From Novosphingobium sp. FKTRR1 (lineage in GTDB: Bacteria > Pseudomonadota > Alphaproteobacteria > Sphingomonadales > Sphingomonadaceae), in assembly GCF_020404405.1 (NCBI RefSeq), contig NZ_JAIZDA010000003.1:186001-250000 (forward strand): a DNA stretch of 64,000 bases. Direction: 5' to 3'. This document shows positions 46,066 to 53,762 of this stretch, in pieces. Below the pieces are notes generated by a model. That model was not told where the DNA came from. It was given only the letters and a program-made list of their open reading frames with translations, and made no database searches. The stretch's first letter is position 1; every line of letters starts with the position of its first letter. The position numbers and the translations under genes were made by a program.

Positions 46066-46959
46066 ATGACCTTCATTCCCAACCCTGAATCGCGCTATCG
46101 TATGCCGATCATGTTCGGCCCCGCTCCGGGTCCGCGTCAGCACCGTGAGGGACGGATGTGGACGCTGGAAGAGGGCGGTTCGATGAACGCCCAATGGATG
46201 AAAGTGGGCTACCGCACCGATCCGGCGAAACTTGAAAAGCTTCTGCCGGCAGGGTTCAGCCTGCGCGGCGAACCGATCGTCTCGGTGAGCTGCGCCTGGT
46301 TCAAGAACCTCTACTGGCTGGCTGGGCGCGGCTACGGCATCTTGTCGGTCGATTTCCCGGTGACCTATCAAGGCAAGTCCGAGCGGTTGGACGGTGCACT
46401 CTGCCCGATCATCTGGGAAGGCTCGCCCGACGCAATCCTGACCGGCCGTGAAGAGCTTGGCTTTCCCAAGCTGTTCGCCAACTTTACCGATATCGACTGG
46501 AACGAGGGCGCCGGCACCGCATCGTGCGAGGCATCGTGGTATGATCACACCTTCTTCGATATCGCGCTGACCGATCTGGTCGAAGAAGCGAACCCCTTGC
46601 GCCAGCTTCCGGGTTCGAACGGTGGCGCGCAGATGTATTACAAGTACATGCCGCGCACCAGCGTCGGTGGGCGCGAAGGCGCTGATCTGGCTTATGTCAC
46701 CACCTCGGCAGCGTTGCCCGGCAGCGGCGGTGCTGTCGCAAACATCAACTTCGACGAGTTCGAGTTTCGCCGCTGGACGGGTGCGGGCGCGCTGAACTGG
46801 CACCGCGCCACGTTCGAGCAGCTTCCGCTGTCCTCGCACATCGTCAACGGCATCGCCGACCTTGATATCCTTGAATACACCGATGCGGAGATGGTCCAGT
46901 TCACCGGGCCGGGTATTGCCGTGGCCATGAACAGCCATCGCGTGGTCGAGCCTGCCTGA
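46066..46959 (+). CDS. acetoacetate decarboxylase (ADC) family protein
   Basis: 297 residues. The region around the Schiff-base lysine of the family is recognisable in GREELGFPKLFANF, with the earlier CPIIWEGSPDAILT segment and the late TGPGIAVAMNS. The ATG at 46066 (GGAG upstream) is preferred to a frame opening at 46000. Many ADC-like proteins act as aldolase-dehydratases, hydrolases or decarboxylases on pyruvate-derived compounds. Its place after the hydroxylase suggests a step on a short keto-acid product, but the reaction is not determinable. Confidence 0.78.
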   Translation: MTFIPNPESRYRMPIMFGPAPGPRQHREGRMWTLEEGGSMNAQWMKVGYRTDPAKLEKLLPAGFSLRGEPIVSVSCAWFKNLYWLAGRGYGILSVDFPVTYQGKSERLDGALCPIIWEGSPDAILTGREELGFPKLFANFTDIDWNEGAGTASCEASWYDHTFFDIALTDLVEEANPLRQLPGSNGGAQMYYKYMPRTSVGGREGADLAYVTTSAALPGSGGAVANINFDEFEFRRWTGAGALNWHRATFEQLPLSSHIVNGIADLDILEYTDAEMVQFTGPGIAVAMNSHRVVEPA

Positions 46960-47073
46960 GCCGGAGAGCCTGATTTCGGGCCGCCCTGCGCAGCTGCATC
47001 CAGTCAGTTTGCGTGGGGCGGACCGGCCGCGAACGGTCGGCTGTTCCGGTGTTTCGTACGATAACCAGCAGCT

Positions 47074-47094
47074 TGTAACGGTTGAACTGTAACG
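47074..47094 (+). promoter_or_regulatory. direct TGTAACG repeats
   Basis: TGTAACG occurs at 47074-47080 and 47088-47094, start to start 14 bp. The 347-bp gap 46960-47306 before the YceI gene has no other visible feature. The same heptamer appears at 52299 and as an inverted pair at 53609-53638. Confidence 0.5.
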
Positions 47095-47306
47095 TTTCCG
47101 AACCGTGGATCACTTGCGGCGCGTGGCGCGTGCATGGTCAAGGTGACCGCAAGCAGGGCGATGCCCTCAGCCGGTCGCCATCCCAACGCAGCACGTTCTG
47201 GCCCTCATCCGGCCAGAGCCGGGCCAGAACCCCAGCCTGAAATCCGGATGGCGACAACAGTGGCGAACACGTCGGCCAAACCGGCGGTTTCTTGGGAGAA
47301 TGCATT

Positions 47307-47972
47307 ATGAACAACGGTACTCGTTGGCCAAAACCGTGGATCGCCGCTGCGTCTCTGACGCTTGTTGTGGCCGGTGTGGTCCAAGCGCAGGGCACACCGC
47401 CCGGAACCGCCCCGGCAGGCGTCCCGGCCGCGATGATGGCACCGGCAACCAAGGATCCTGCGGCCGCGCCGGAAGGCACGTATCGCATCGACCTCGAACA
47501 TTCCTCTGTCGTTGCGCGGGTCTCACACCGCGGGATGTCCTACAATGTCGTGCGCTTCGGCGTGCGGGAAGGGACCATGCACTGGAACCCGGCAGATCCT
47601 GCGGCGATCGCGCTCGATGTGACGGTGGACGCCAAGCCCTACTATGCTCCGATCGTCTACAAGATTCCCCCGGAAAGCGCGCAGTCGCTCAACGTGGCGA
47701 AGTTTCCCGAGGCCCGCTTCGTCTCGACGGCTGTTCATGTGAGGGATGGCGGCCGCGCCACGATCGATGGCCAACTGACCTTGATGGGTGTGACCAAGCC
47801 GGTGGCGATCGAAGCCGAACTCGTCGGCATAGGCCGGTCGATGGAGGGCGCGCCTACGGCGGGTTTCACCGGGACCATGGCGATCAACTGGGGCGATTTC
47901 ACCGCCCAGCCGATGGCCCGCATGATCGGCAAGGTCACTGTGGTGCTCGACGCAGAATTCATCCGCAACTGA
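47307..47972 (+). CDS. YceI-family periplasmic protein
   Basis: 221 residues. A signal peptide ends GVVQAQ, then a short Pro/Ala-rich linker and a YceI lipocalin-like domain beginning YRIDLEHSSVVARVSHRGMS and containing SLNVAKFPEARFVSTAV and LTLMGVTKPVAIEAEL, all standard for the family. YceI proteins bind amphiphilic or isoprenoid ligands in the periplasm. The ATG at 47307 follows GGGAG; the frame from 47292 is not used. Ligand unknown; a carrier for a hydrophobic pathway compound is plausible. Confidence 0.88.
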   Translation: MNNGTRWPKPWIAAASLTLVVAGVVQAQGTPPGTAPAGVPAAMMAPATKDPAAAPEGTYRIDLEHSSVVARVSHRGMSYNVVRFGVREGTMHWNPADPAAIALDVTVDAKPYYAPIVYKIPPESAQSLNVAKFPEARFVSTAVHVRDGGRATIDGQLTLMGVTKPVAIEAELVGIGRSMEGAPTAGFTGTMAINWGDFTAQPMARMIGKVTVVLDAEFIRN

Positions 47973-48016
47973 TCAGCGCGCAACTCGATTTTCGAGAGGT
48001 GAGAGGGCTTTGAGCT

Positions 48017-49378
48017 ATGTTGAATGTCGCTGATCGATTGGGTTCGGGCATCGCCGAGATGCACCTCCTCGGTGCACGGATGATTGGTGCCGTTACCCCT
48101 GCCAGTCTTGCGCATGAAGCCGTTCTCTACATGGAAATGGATTTGCTGAGACAGGGCTGGCCGGTGGGCCAGTCGCTTGGTGCCTTGCCGCAGTTGCAGA
48201 AGCGTCTTGGTCTTGGCCGGCCGGCGTCGCGCGAAGCGGTGACCATTCTTGAGGCACGCGGCCTGCTGGATGTGCGTCGCGGCCCGGGCGGCGGCCTGTT
48301 CGTTGCGGCACCTGCGCTTGAAGATGTCGCGGGGGCGGCGCTGATGTATCTGGCGCTGAACGGCGGAACACACGCCTGCATCGTCGAGTTTCGTCTGCTG
48401 GTCTGGCGGATGGTGGTGACCGCAGCCGTCCAGCGCCGCGCCGCGCCGCCAGCCTGGCACGGGGCGATCAGCGAATGGGGACTGGCGGTCGAGCTTGCCG
48501 AGCGGGCGGGCAACCGGACCATGGGTCATCTGGCCCAGCTCGCCGAGATCCTTGTACGGATTTCGAGCAGTGGCGCGGTGCCGCCGCGCAGCAAGCCGCT
48601 CGAAACCGCGATCGGCCAAGGCAATCTTTCCGATGCGTTGAAGCACCTTGACGCGCTGCTGGGGCCGGTCAGCGAGGACGCGCCGGTCGTTGCATTGGGT
48701 GTGCCTGAACGCGGCTTCTCGTTGGCCGGGCGCAAGTCGGCCATGGCGCTGGCGGCCAGGCTGGCGCGCGAACTGGGCGCTCACACGGGCACGCAGGAAG
48801 CCGAATGGGAGACTGCCGACCGCTTGGGCTATACCGACGCCGCCGTTCGTCAGGCCCGGCGCATTCTTCAGGACTTCGGGATCGTGCGCTGCCGCAGGGG
48901 GCGCAAGGGCACCGAGCTGGCTCCGCCCGCGCCACCGACCGGTGTGATCCGCCTGCTGGCAGCGTGTCTGGTCGCCAGCGCCGGCTCGCCGAAGGATTTG
49001 CGTGAGGCGATACATGCCCTGATCAGCAGCGCACCCGCATTGGCGGCGCGGCGGGTCAAGGCTACGGGCTTGCCTCCATCGGTGCCGTCCAGCCCGGCAA
49101 CCGGCCCTGATGCTTTCGAATTGCTGACGCTGGAAAACCGGCTGCTCGATCTTACCGGCAACCCCTTGCTCGCGATCATCGTGCGCTCGCTCGGGCTTGC
49201 CAACATCTTTGTCGAACGGGAACCGCCGACACCGCTGCACCTCAGCGATGTGATGGGGCTCAATCGCCGCATTCTGCGCGCCATCGAAAGCGGCGACGTT
49301 ACCACTGCGGACATCCTGGCCACAGCCAAGCTGCAACTCATGCAACGCTCGGACGGGGAGTATCAAGGCGCCGCCTAG
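48017..49378 (+). CDS. doubled GntR/FadR-like transcriptional regulator
   Basis: 453 residues. Two winged-helix units can be seen. The first is around 45-95, with GALPQLQKRLGLGRPASREA then LLDVRRGPGGGLFV. The second is around 255-300, with EWETADRLGYTDAAVRQARR then IVRCRRGRKGTEL. Each is followed by a helical domain of about 120-130 residues, as in the FCD domain of FadR-type GntR proteins. The protein is thus an internal duplication about twice the usual length. It is 44 bp downstream of yceI and next to the third secreted cassette; it is a candidate regulator of the GCACCTARCTY or TGTAACG elements. Confidence 0.65.
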   Translation: MLNVADRLGSGIAEMHLLGARMIGAVTPASLAHEAVLYMEMDLLRQGWPVGQSLGALPQLQKRLGLGRPASREAVTILEARGLLDVRRGPGGGLFVAAPALEDVAGAALMYLALNGGTHACIVEFRLLVWRMVVTAAVQRRAAPPAWHGAISEWGLAVELAERAGNRTMGHLAQLAEILVRISSSGAVPPRSKPLETAIGQGNLSDALKHLDALLGPVSEDAPVVALGVPERGFSLAGRKSAMALAARLARELGAHTGTQEAEWETADRLGYTDAAVRQARRILQDFGIVRCRRGRKGTELAPPAPPTGVIRLLAACLVASAGSPKDLREAIHALISSAPALAARRVKATGLPPSVPSSPATGPDAFELLTLENRLLDLTGNPLLAIIVRSLGLANIFVEREPPTPLHLSDVMGLNRRILRAIESGDVTTADILATAKLQLMQRSDGEYQGAA

Positions 49379-49395
49379 GCGGCGGCCGTTGCTGA

Positions 49396-49411
49396 AATGA
49401 ATCATCTAACT
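49396..49411 (+). promoter_or_regulatory. weak fifth copy of the GCACCTAACT motif
   Basis: AAT GAAT CATCTAACT lies about 100 bp before the third secreted cassette. It matches CxTAACT but lacks one spacer base and has C-to-T in the core. Confidence 0.3.
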
Positions 49412-49511
49412 CCGCACCTGCGCCACCGATAACGGTGAAACCAGATCTCGTGTCACGATCGTCCGATCCGCATCAAGCGCCTGACGCGACGGCCTGATTT
49501 GGAGTTTTATG

Positions 49512-49919
49512 ATGGGTTTCCTGAAGAATTCGGTGACTGTCGGGCTGTCCGTTGCGGCCTGCTTCGGCCTTTCGGTTGCGCCTGCGCACGCCCATCATTC
49601 GTTCGCGGCCTATGACATGGGCAAGACCAGTACCGCCGAAGGGACGCTGAAGGAATTTCGCTGGGGCGCGCCGCATTCCTCGCTGGTCCTGATCTATCTT
49701 GAACGGGGCGTGCCCAAGCAGATGTCGATCATCAGCGGCAGCCCGTTGATGTTTGCACGGCAGGGCCTGAGCCCGCGCGACTTCAAGCGCGGCGACAAGA
49801 TCAAGATCACCTACCACCCCAACAGCAGTGGTCAGCCCGGTGGTGCGCTGGCGAGCTTGTCCTTGCCGGGTGGCAAGTCGTTTTCCGATACCGAAGCTGC
49901 CCGCGCTGGCGGAAACTGA
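49512..49919 (+). CDS. secreted DUF6152-like protein, copy 3
   Basis: 135 residues. Signal peptide ending APAHA; predicted mature N-terminus HHSFAAYDMGKT. The domain runs AEGTLKEFRWGAPHSSLVLI and LSPRDFKRGDKIKITYHP. It lacks the Pro-rich tail of copy 1. An additional ATG three bases upstream (49509) is equally possible. Followed 10 bp later by a GHWEGDTL-family partner. Confidence 0.75.
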   Translation: MGFLKNSVTVGLSVAACFGLSVAPAHAHHSFAAYDMGKTSTAEGTLKEFRWGAPHSSLVLIYLERGVPKQMSIISGSPLMFARQGLSPRDFKRGDKIKITYHPNSSGQPGGALASLSLPGGKSFSDTEAARAGGN

Positions 49920-49929
49920 AGGACGCGAC

Positions 49930-50658
49930 ATGGTCATCGAACACACGCTTCGCCGGACGGTCGTGCGCGTTGCTGCGGCCGCTGCGGCTCTGGCTCTTGC
50001 CAGCGCAGCCCCGGCACTGGCCGCCACGCCGGATATTGAAGGCGTCTGGCAGATCGCTGCGCCGACAACCGTGCTCAAGCCGGTCACCGGCGAGGTGCCC
50101 TTCACCGCCGAGGGGCGCAAGGCCTATGCCGCCAACAAGGCGCTACGGGCAAAGGGGCGGTTCGACGATTACGACATAACGCTCTCGCGCTGTTCGAACC
50201 CCGGCGTTCCGCGGCTGGCACTGACGCCAAAGCGGTTCAAGATCTGGTATCGGCAGAACGTGGTCACGTTCGATTACGAATGGAACCGCGCGCTGCGCCA
50301 GATCAACGTCGGCGTGCCGCCCCAGCCCGATTTCATGGGCATGGCGCTCGTACCCACGGCCACCGGAAAATCCAACGGCCACTGGGAAGGGGATACGCTC
50401 GTCTCGGTCATGGAAGGGGCCTCGGACCGCACCTTGATCGATGATCTTGTGCCCCATGGCTATGACCTGAAGGTCACCGAACGCTACCGTCTGGTCGATC
50501 ATGATACGCTGGAGGACCGGATCATGATCGAGGATCCGGCAACGTTCAGCAGGCCGTGGGAGGCCGTGGTCACGTACAAGCGCCAGCCCGATGCGATCTT
50601 CGCCGAGGACGTCTGCCTCGATCGTCTCGTCGCCAAACAGCCAGTCTTTCCGAAGTGA
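49930..50658 (+). CDS. secreted protein of unknown function, GHWEGDTLV family, copy 3
   Basis: 242 residues with an Ala-rich signal peptide ending ALA-AT. Blocks: DIEGVWQIAA, a Cys in LSRCSNPGVPRLAL, the signature KSNGHWEGDTLVSVMEG, and VTERYRLVDHDTLEDRIMI with PATFSRPWEAVVTYKRQP. It is more distant from copies 1 and 2 than they are from each other. It is co-directional with the DUF6152 gene upstream and a further member downstream (32-bp gap). Confidence 0.7.
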   Translation: MVIEHTLRRTVVRVAAAAAALALASAAPALAATPDIEGVWQIAAPTTVLKPVTGEVPFTAEGRKAYAANKALRAKGRFDDYDITLSRCSNPGVPRLALTPKRFKIWYRQNVVTFDYEWNRALRQINVGVPPQPDFMGMALVPTATGKSNGHWEGDTLVSVMEGASDRTLIDDLVPHGYDLKVTERYRLVDHDTLEDRIMIEDPATFSRPWEAVVTYKRQPDAIFAEDVCLDRLVAKQPVFPK

Positions 50659-50690
50659 AGCGGCCACAATCTGATCTGGAGCATGCCGTC

Positions 50691-51698
50691 ATGAGGAACC
50701 ACGCCCTGTTCACCGCCTGCGCAAACGGTGGCTTGCTGGCCGGGGCGATGGCCTTGGCGCTGATCGCCGGAGCCGCGTCGGCGCAAGGCCTGCCGGACCC
50801 GGCGGGACCACCACTCGGCGGTCCACCATCAGGCCCGACGTCGGGTCCGCCGCCCGGCGCTGGCCAGCTCAGGTTGCCACCCGGCGCAGCGGCCGGGCCA
50901 CCTCCGGGCGTCCCGCCGGGCCCCGTGCTGACGCCTGCGCAAAAGATTGCGGCGAGCCTGCCACCGCCCGGCCCCGGCGGGCTGCCGCCCAGACCGCCGC
51001 TCCCGGCCGATGCGCCGATGCCGCCGTCCGATCCGCATGACCTTCAGGGCACGTGGATCCACAGCCAGCCGCTGGAGTTTCGCGCGCAGAAGGACATGTA
51101 CGGAATGGCGGTTCCCTTCACGATGGAGGGCGTCAAGGTTCTGTCACGCCGCGTCCAGTCGTTGAAGGACGGCAAGCCGTTCATCAACGCATCGGCAACC
51201 TGCCGTCCGCCCGGTCCGCAGTGGCAACGCGATCTGAACTTCCCCTTCCAGATCGTCCAGGCAAAGGACCACCTCGAGTTCATCTTCGAGGAATACCACG
51301 GCAGGTGGAACGTCCTGCTCGAACCGGCCAACGTGGCAGCGGCTGACGCCAAGCTGTATATGGGGCGCTCGGTCGGTCATTGGGACGGCAGCACGCTGGT
51401 GGTCGAGACCAAGGATTTCCGGCAGGCGATCTGGCTCGATGTCGATGGCACGCCGCTTTCGGCAAACGGCAAGCTGATCCAGCGCATCCGCAAGGTCAAC
51501 GATGGCGGCCACGTGCCCTATCTCGAAATCATCACGACGATCGTCGACCCGACCTATTACACCAAGCCCTGGTCGATCGCCCGGACGTTCGGTTGGGAGC
51601 CGTATCAGGCGGTTTTCGCCGAATACAACTGTGAGGAGCAGGTCGGCGATCCGAGCGTGAGCGCCGACGCCGGGCTGGTGCCCGAGCCGCAGGACTGA
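50691..51698 (+). CDS. secreted protein of unknown function, GHWDGSTLVVE family, with Pro-Gly-rich N-terminus
   Basis: 335 residues. Signal peptide ending AASAQ, a ~75-residue PPPG-rich segment (about 32-110), then the family domain: LQGTWIHSQPLEF, a Cys in SATCRPPGPQW, RSVGHWDGSTLVVETKDF, LEIITTIVDPTYYTKPWSIA and FAEYNCEEQ. The Pro-Gly-rich segment resembles the insertions at 36811 and in the DUF6152 copy 1 tail, a composition shared by several secreted proteins of this locus. The ATG at 50691 follows GGAG. Confidence 0.7.
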   Translation: MRNHALFTACANGGLLAGAMALALIAGAASAQGLPDPAGPPLGGPPSGPTSGPPPGAGQLRLPPGAAAGPPPGVPPGPVLTPAQKIAASLPPPGPGGLPPRPPLPADAPMPPSDPHDLQGTWIHSQPLEFRAQKDMYGMAVPFTMEGVKVLSRRVQSLKDGKPFINASATCRPPGPQWQRDLNFPFQIVQAKDHLEFIFEEYHGRWNVLLEPANVAAADAKLYMGRSVGHWDGSTLVVETKDFRQAIWLDVDGTPLSANGKLIQRIRKVNDGGHVPYLEIITTIVDPTYYTKPWSIARTFGWEPYQAVFAEYNCEEQVGDPSVSADAGLVPEPQD

Positions 51699-51725
51699 CC
51701 CATCCTCTCGCCGACAGGAGGCCTC

Positions 51726-52289
51726 ATGCCACCGACAACCCATGTTCCACAGCGCTCAAGCCTGTGTCTGCGGCTGATGCTGATCCCGGCAGTGCTGGCT
51801 TGTGCGCCATCGCCGGCTTTGGCGCACGAAACGCGCGGTGAAGCGCGCAACAAGCAGGTCGTGGTCGATTTCTACGCGGCCTTGAACGCGGCGGATGCGG
51901 CAGGCACCACCGCCCAGCGCATCGCTCCGATTGCCGCCAAGTACATCGACCCGGCCTATGTCCAGCACGGAGAGGCGTTCGCCAACCTGCCCGGACCCGG
52001 TAGCGCGCGTGACAAGCTTGTGCGCATGTTCCAGCACATGCCGCCAATGCCGCCACGCGCCGCCCCCAAAACGCTGGCCGTCATGGCGCAGGGCGATCTT
52101 GTGACGATGGTGACGAGCCGCGAAATGCCCGATCCGGCAACCGGCAAGATCAAGCAGCTAGTCATTTTCAACATGTTCCGGCTCGCGAAGGGCCGCTTGA
52201 TCGAACATTGGGACAGCCTGCCACCGATGGGGCCGGGCGGCTCAGGTCCGCCACCTGGGGCGGCCGAAGTGCCAGCCGCTCCCAAGTAG
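51726..52289 (+). CDS. secreted SnoaL-like protein
   Basis: 187 residues. Signal peptide ending PALA, giving a mature N-terminus HETRGEARNKQVV. A SnoaL/NTF2-like domain follows, of the COG4922 type (VVDFYAALNAADAAGTTAQR, ADP-like YIDPAYVQHGEAF, RLAKGRLIEHWDSLP), with a short Pro/Gly-rich C-terminus. COG4922-type proteins are predicted, not proven, to catalyse aldol-like chemistry. It is the last gene of the third secreted cassette. Confidence 0.75.
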   Translation: MPPTTHVPQRSSLCLRLMLIPAVLACAPSPALAHETRGEARNKQVVVDFYAALNAADAAGTTAQRIAPIAAKYIDPAYVQHGEAFANLPGPGSARDKLVRMFQHMPPMPPRAAPKTLAVMAQGDLVTMVTSREMPDPATGKIKQLVIFNMFRLAKGRLIEHWDSLPPMGPGGSGPPPGAAEVPAAPK

Positions 52290-52298
52290 CGATGCCGG

Positions 52299-52306
52299 TG
52301 TAACGG
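52299..52306 (+). promoter_or_regulatory. TGTAACGG motif
   Basis: A single TGTAACGG, 149 bp before the DUF6644-like pair. It is the same heptamer as at 47074 and 53609-53638. Confidence 0.35.
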
Positions 52307-52454
52307 TACGCAACCGCCCTGAAAACCGTTCTCTACAAGCGTTTCTGCAGCCGATGCGAGATCAGGGATACGGATGTTCTGACATTATCCTCGATTGCGA
52401 TTCAGGCTCGATTTTTCGGGATGAGATCGCACGAATACTGGGGAGATTTTAAGT

Positions 52455-52943
52455 ATGGCGATCGATGAGTTCATTCGTGCGGTCTACGGGTCTGCGATCA
52501 GTACGGGAATTCGCGAGACTTCGTGGATCATCCCGGCGGTGCAAAGCGTTCACATCCTTGGTATCGCGGTGGTGATCGGCTCCGCGATTGTCATGGATCT
52601 GCGCCTTGCGGGCGTGCTTGCCACCGATGAGTCCCCGCAGGCCGTGGTCCGGCGACACCTTCCGTGGATGTGGTCGGCGCTGGCCCTGCTGCTTGGCACC
52701 GGCTTCGTGCTTGGCTTGGGCGAGCCGGACCGCGTGGTCGGCAATGTGGTGTTCTGGGCCAAGATGGGCTTGGTGCTTTGCGCGTTCATCCTGACCCTGC
52801 TGTTTCGCTATCCGATCCTGCATCCGGACTACCGGATCGAGCACGCGCGCATGGCGAAGCTGATCAAGCCGCTGGCCTGGGTATCGCTGGCCATCTGGGT
52901 CGCCGTGATCTTTTGCGGCCGCTGGATCGCATACGCCCAATAA
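52455..52943 (+). CDS. DUF6644-like membrane protein, first of a tandem pair
   Basis: 162 residues, four predicted membrane helices. It contains a buried histidine in AVQSVHILGIAVVIGSAIVM, DLRLAG, and a C-terminal WVAVIFCGRWIAYAQ. Its layout is the same as the next gene. It resembles DUF6644; function unknown. The conserved His in helix 2 and the Arg/Trp near the C-end could bind haem or another cofactor, but this is speculation. Confidence 0.65.
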   Translation: MAIDEFIRAVYGSAISTGIRETSWIIPAVQSVHILGIAVVIGSAIVMDLRLAGVLATDESPQAVVRRHLPWMWSALALLLGTGFVLGLGEPDRVVGNVVFWAKMGLVLCAFILTLLFRYPILHPDYRIEHARMAKLIKPLAWVSLAIWVAVIFCGRWIAYAQ

Positions 52944-52970
52944 CCGAGAATTCGTGCGGAGAATGACGTT

Positions 52971-53483
52971 ATGGAACCTGATGTGCCGGTAAACGGTCTC
53001 ATGCAGATGCTGTATGATTCAGCGGTCGGGGCGGCGATCCGCGAAAGCGATACGCTGTTTCCCATGTTGGAGAGCGTTCATGTTTTGATGATCGCTGTGG
53101 TTGTCGGAACGATCGCCATCGTCGATCTGCGATTGCTGGGCGTCGCATCGCATCGCCGTGGCGCGCGCCAACTGACCATCGACATGCTGCCCTTCACCTG
53201 GGTGGCGTTCGTCGTCGCGCTGATTACGGGAAGCCTGCTGTTCGTGTCCAACGCCACGGGCTATTACGAAAGCCTGCCGTTCCGGTTCAAGCTGCTGACC
53301 ATTCTGCTGGCCGGGATCAACATGGCGGTCTTTCATGTGACCGCCTATCGCAAGGTCGGCGAATGGGACGATCAGGTGCGAACGCCAAGAGCGGCGCGGA
53401 TTGCCGGTTTCGCGTCGTTGACCTTGTGGATGCTCATCGTCTTTCTGGGGCGCTGGATCGGCTATTCCTATCCGCTTGCATGA
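52971..53483 (+). CDS. DUF6644-like membrane protein, second of a tandem pair
   Basis: 170 residues, four predicted helices, paralogous to 52455-52943: LESVHVLMIAVVVGTIAIVD, DLRLLGVASHRRGARQL, and a C-terminal LIVFLGRWIGYSYP. It has an extra His in MAVFHVTAYRK. It starts 27 bp after the first copy. An intrinsic terminator follows. The two may form a heterodimer in the inner membrane. Confidence 0.65.
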   Translation: MEPDVPVNGLMQMLYDSAVGAAIRESDTLFPMLESVHVLMIAVVVGTIAIVDLRLLGVASHRRGARQLTIDMLPFTWVAFVVALITGSLLFVSNATGYYESLPFRFKLLTILLAGINMAVFHVTAYRKVGEWDDQVRTPRAARIAGFASLTLWMLIVFLGRWIGYSYPLA

Positions 53484-53509
53484 GCCGGGCGCAGCGCTGA
53501 CCAATGCCG

Positions 53510-53545
53510 GGGGGCCGCACGTTGTGTCGGCCCCCTGTTCTTTTG
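53510..53545 (+). terminator. intrinsic terminator after the DUF6644-like pair
   Basis: GGGGGCCG (53510-53517) pairs with CGGCCCCC (53528-53535) around a 10-base loop, followed by TGTTCTTTT. Confidence 0.8.
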
Positions 53546-53608
53546 CAGGCGCAGTCGCGATCACCGGACGTGCGCTGGGACGCGCTCCGCAAAATGTTGA
53601 TTTTGCGA

Positions 53609-53638
53609 CGTTACAGAACGAATTTTGAGACTGTAACG
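53609..53638. promoter_or_regulatory. inverted CGTTACAG/CTGTAACG repeat
   Basis: CGTTACAG (53609-53616) and CTGTAACG (53631-53638) are exact reverse complements with a 14-bp spacer, 124 bp before the TonB receptor start at 53763. This is the best-formed site of the TGTAACG group. Confidence 0.65.
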
Positions 53639-53762
53639 CACTAGCGTTCGATGTCGGGCAACCGCAATCCGGTATGCGCGACGGCGTTCGTGCCACCCAC
53701 GGTTCGGCAACCGGGACGGCGCCTGTCAGCAGTATTCAGATCGATCGGGAGAGGTCCACCGC

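Noticed and set aside
47735..49405. 556-residue minus-strand frame
   Set aside because: Antisense to the YceI and GntR-like genes; composition typical of a shadow frame.
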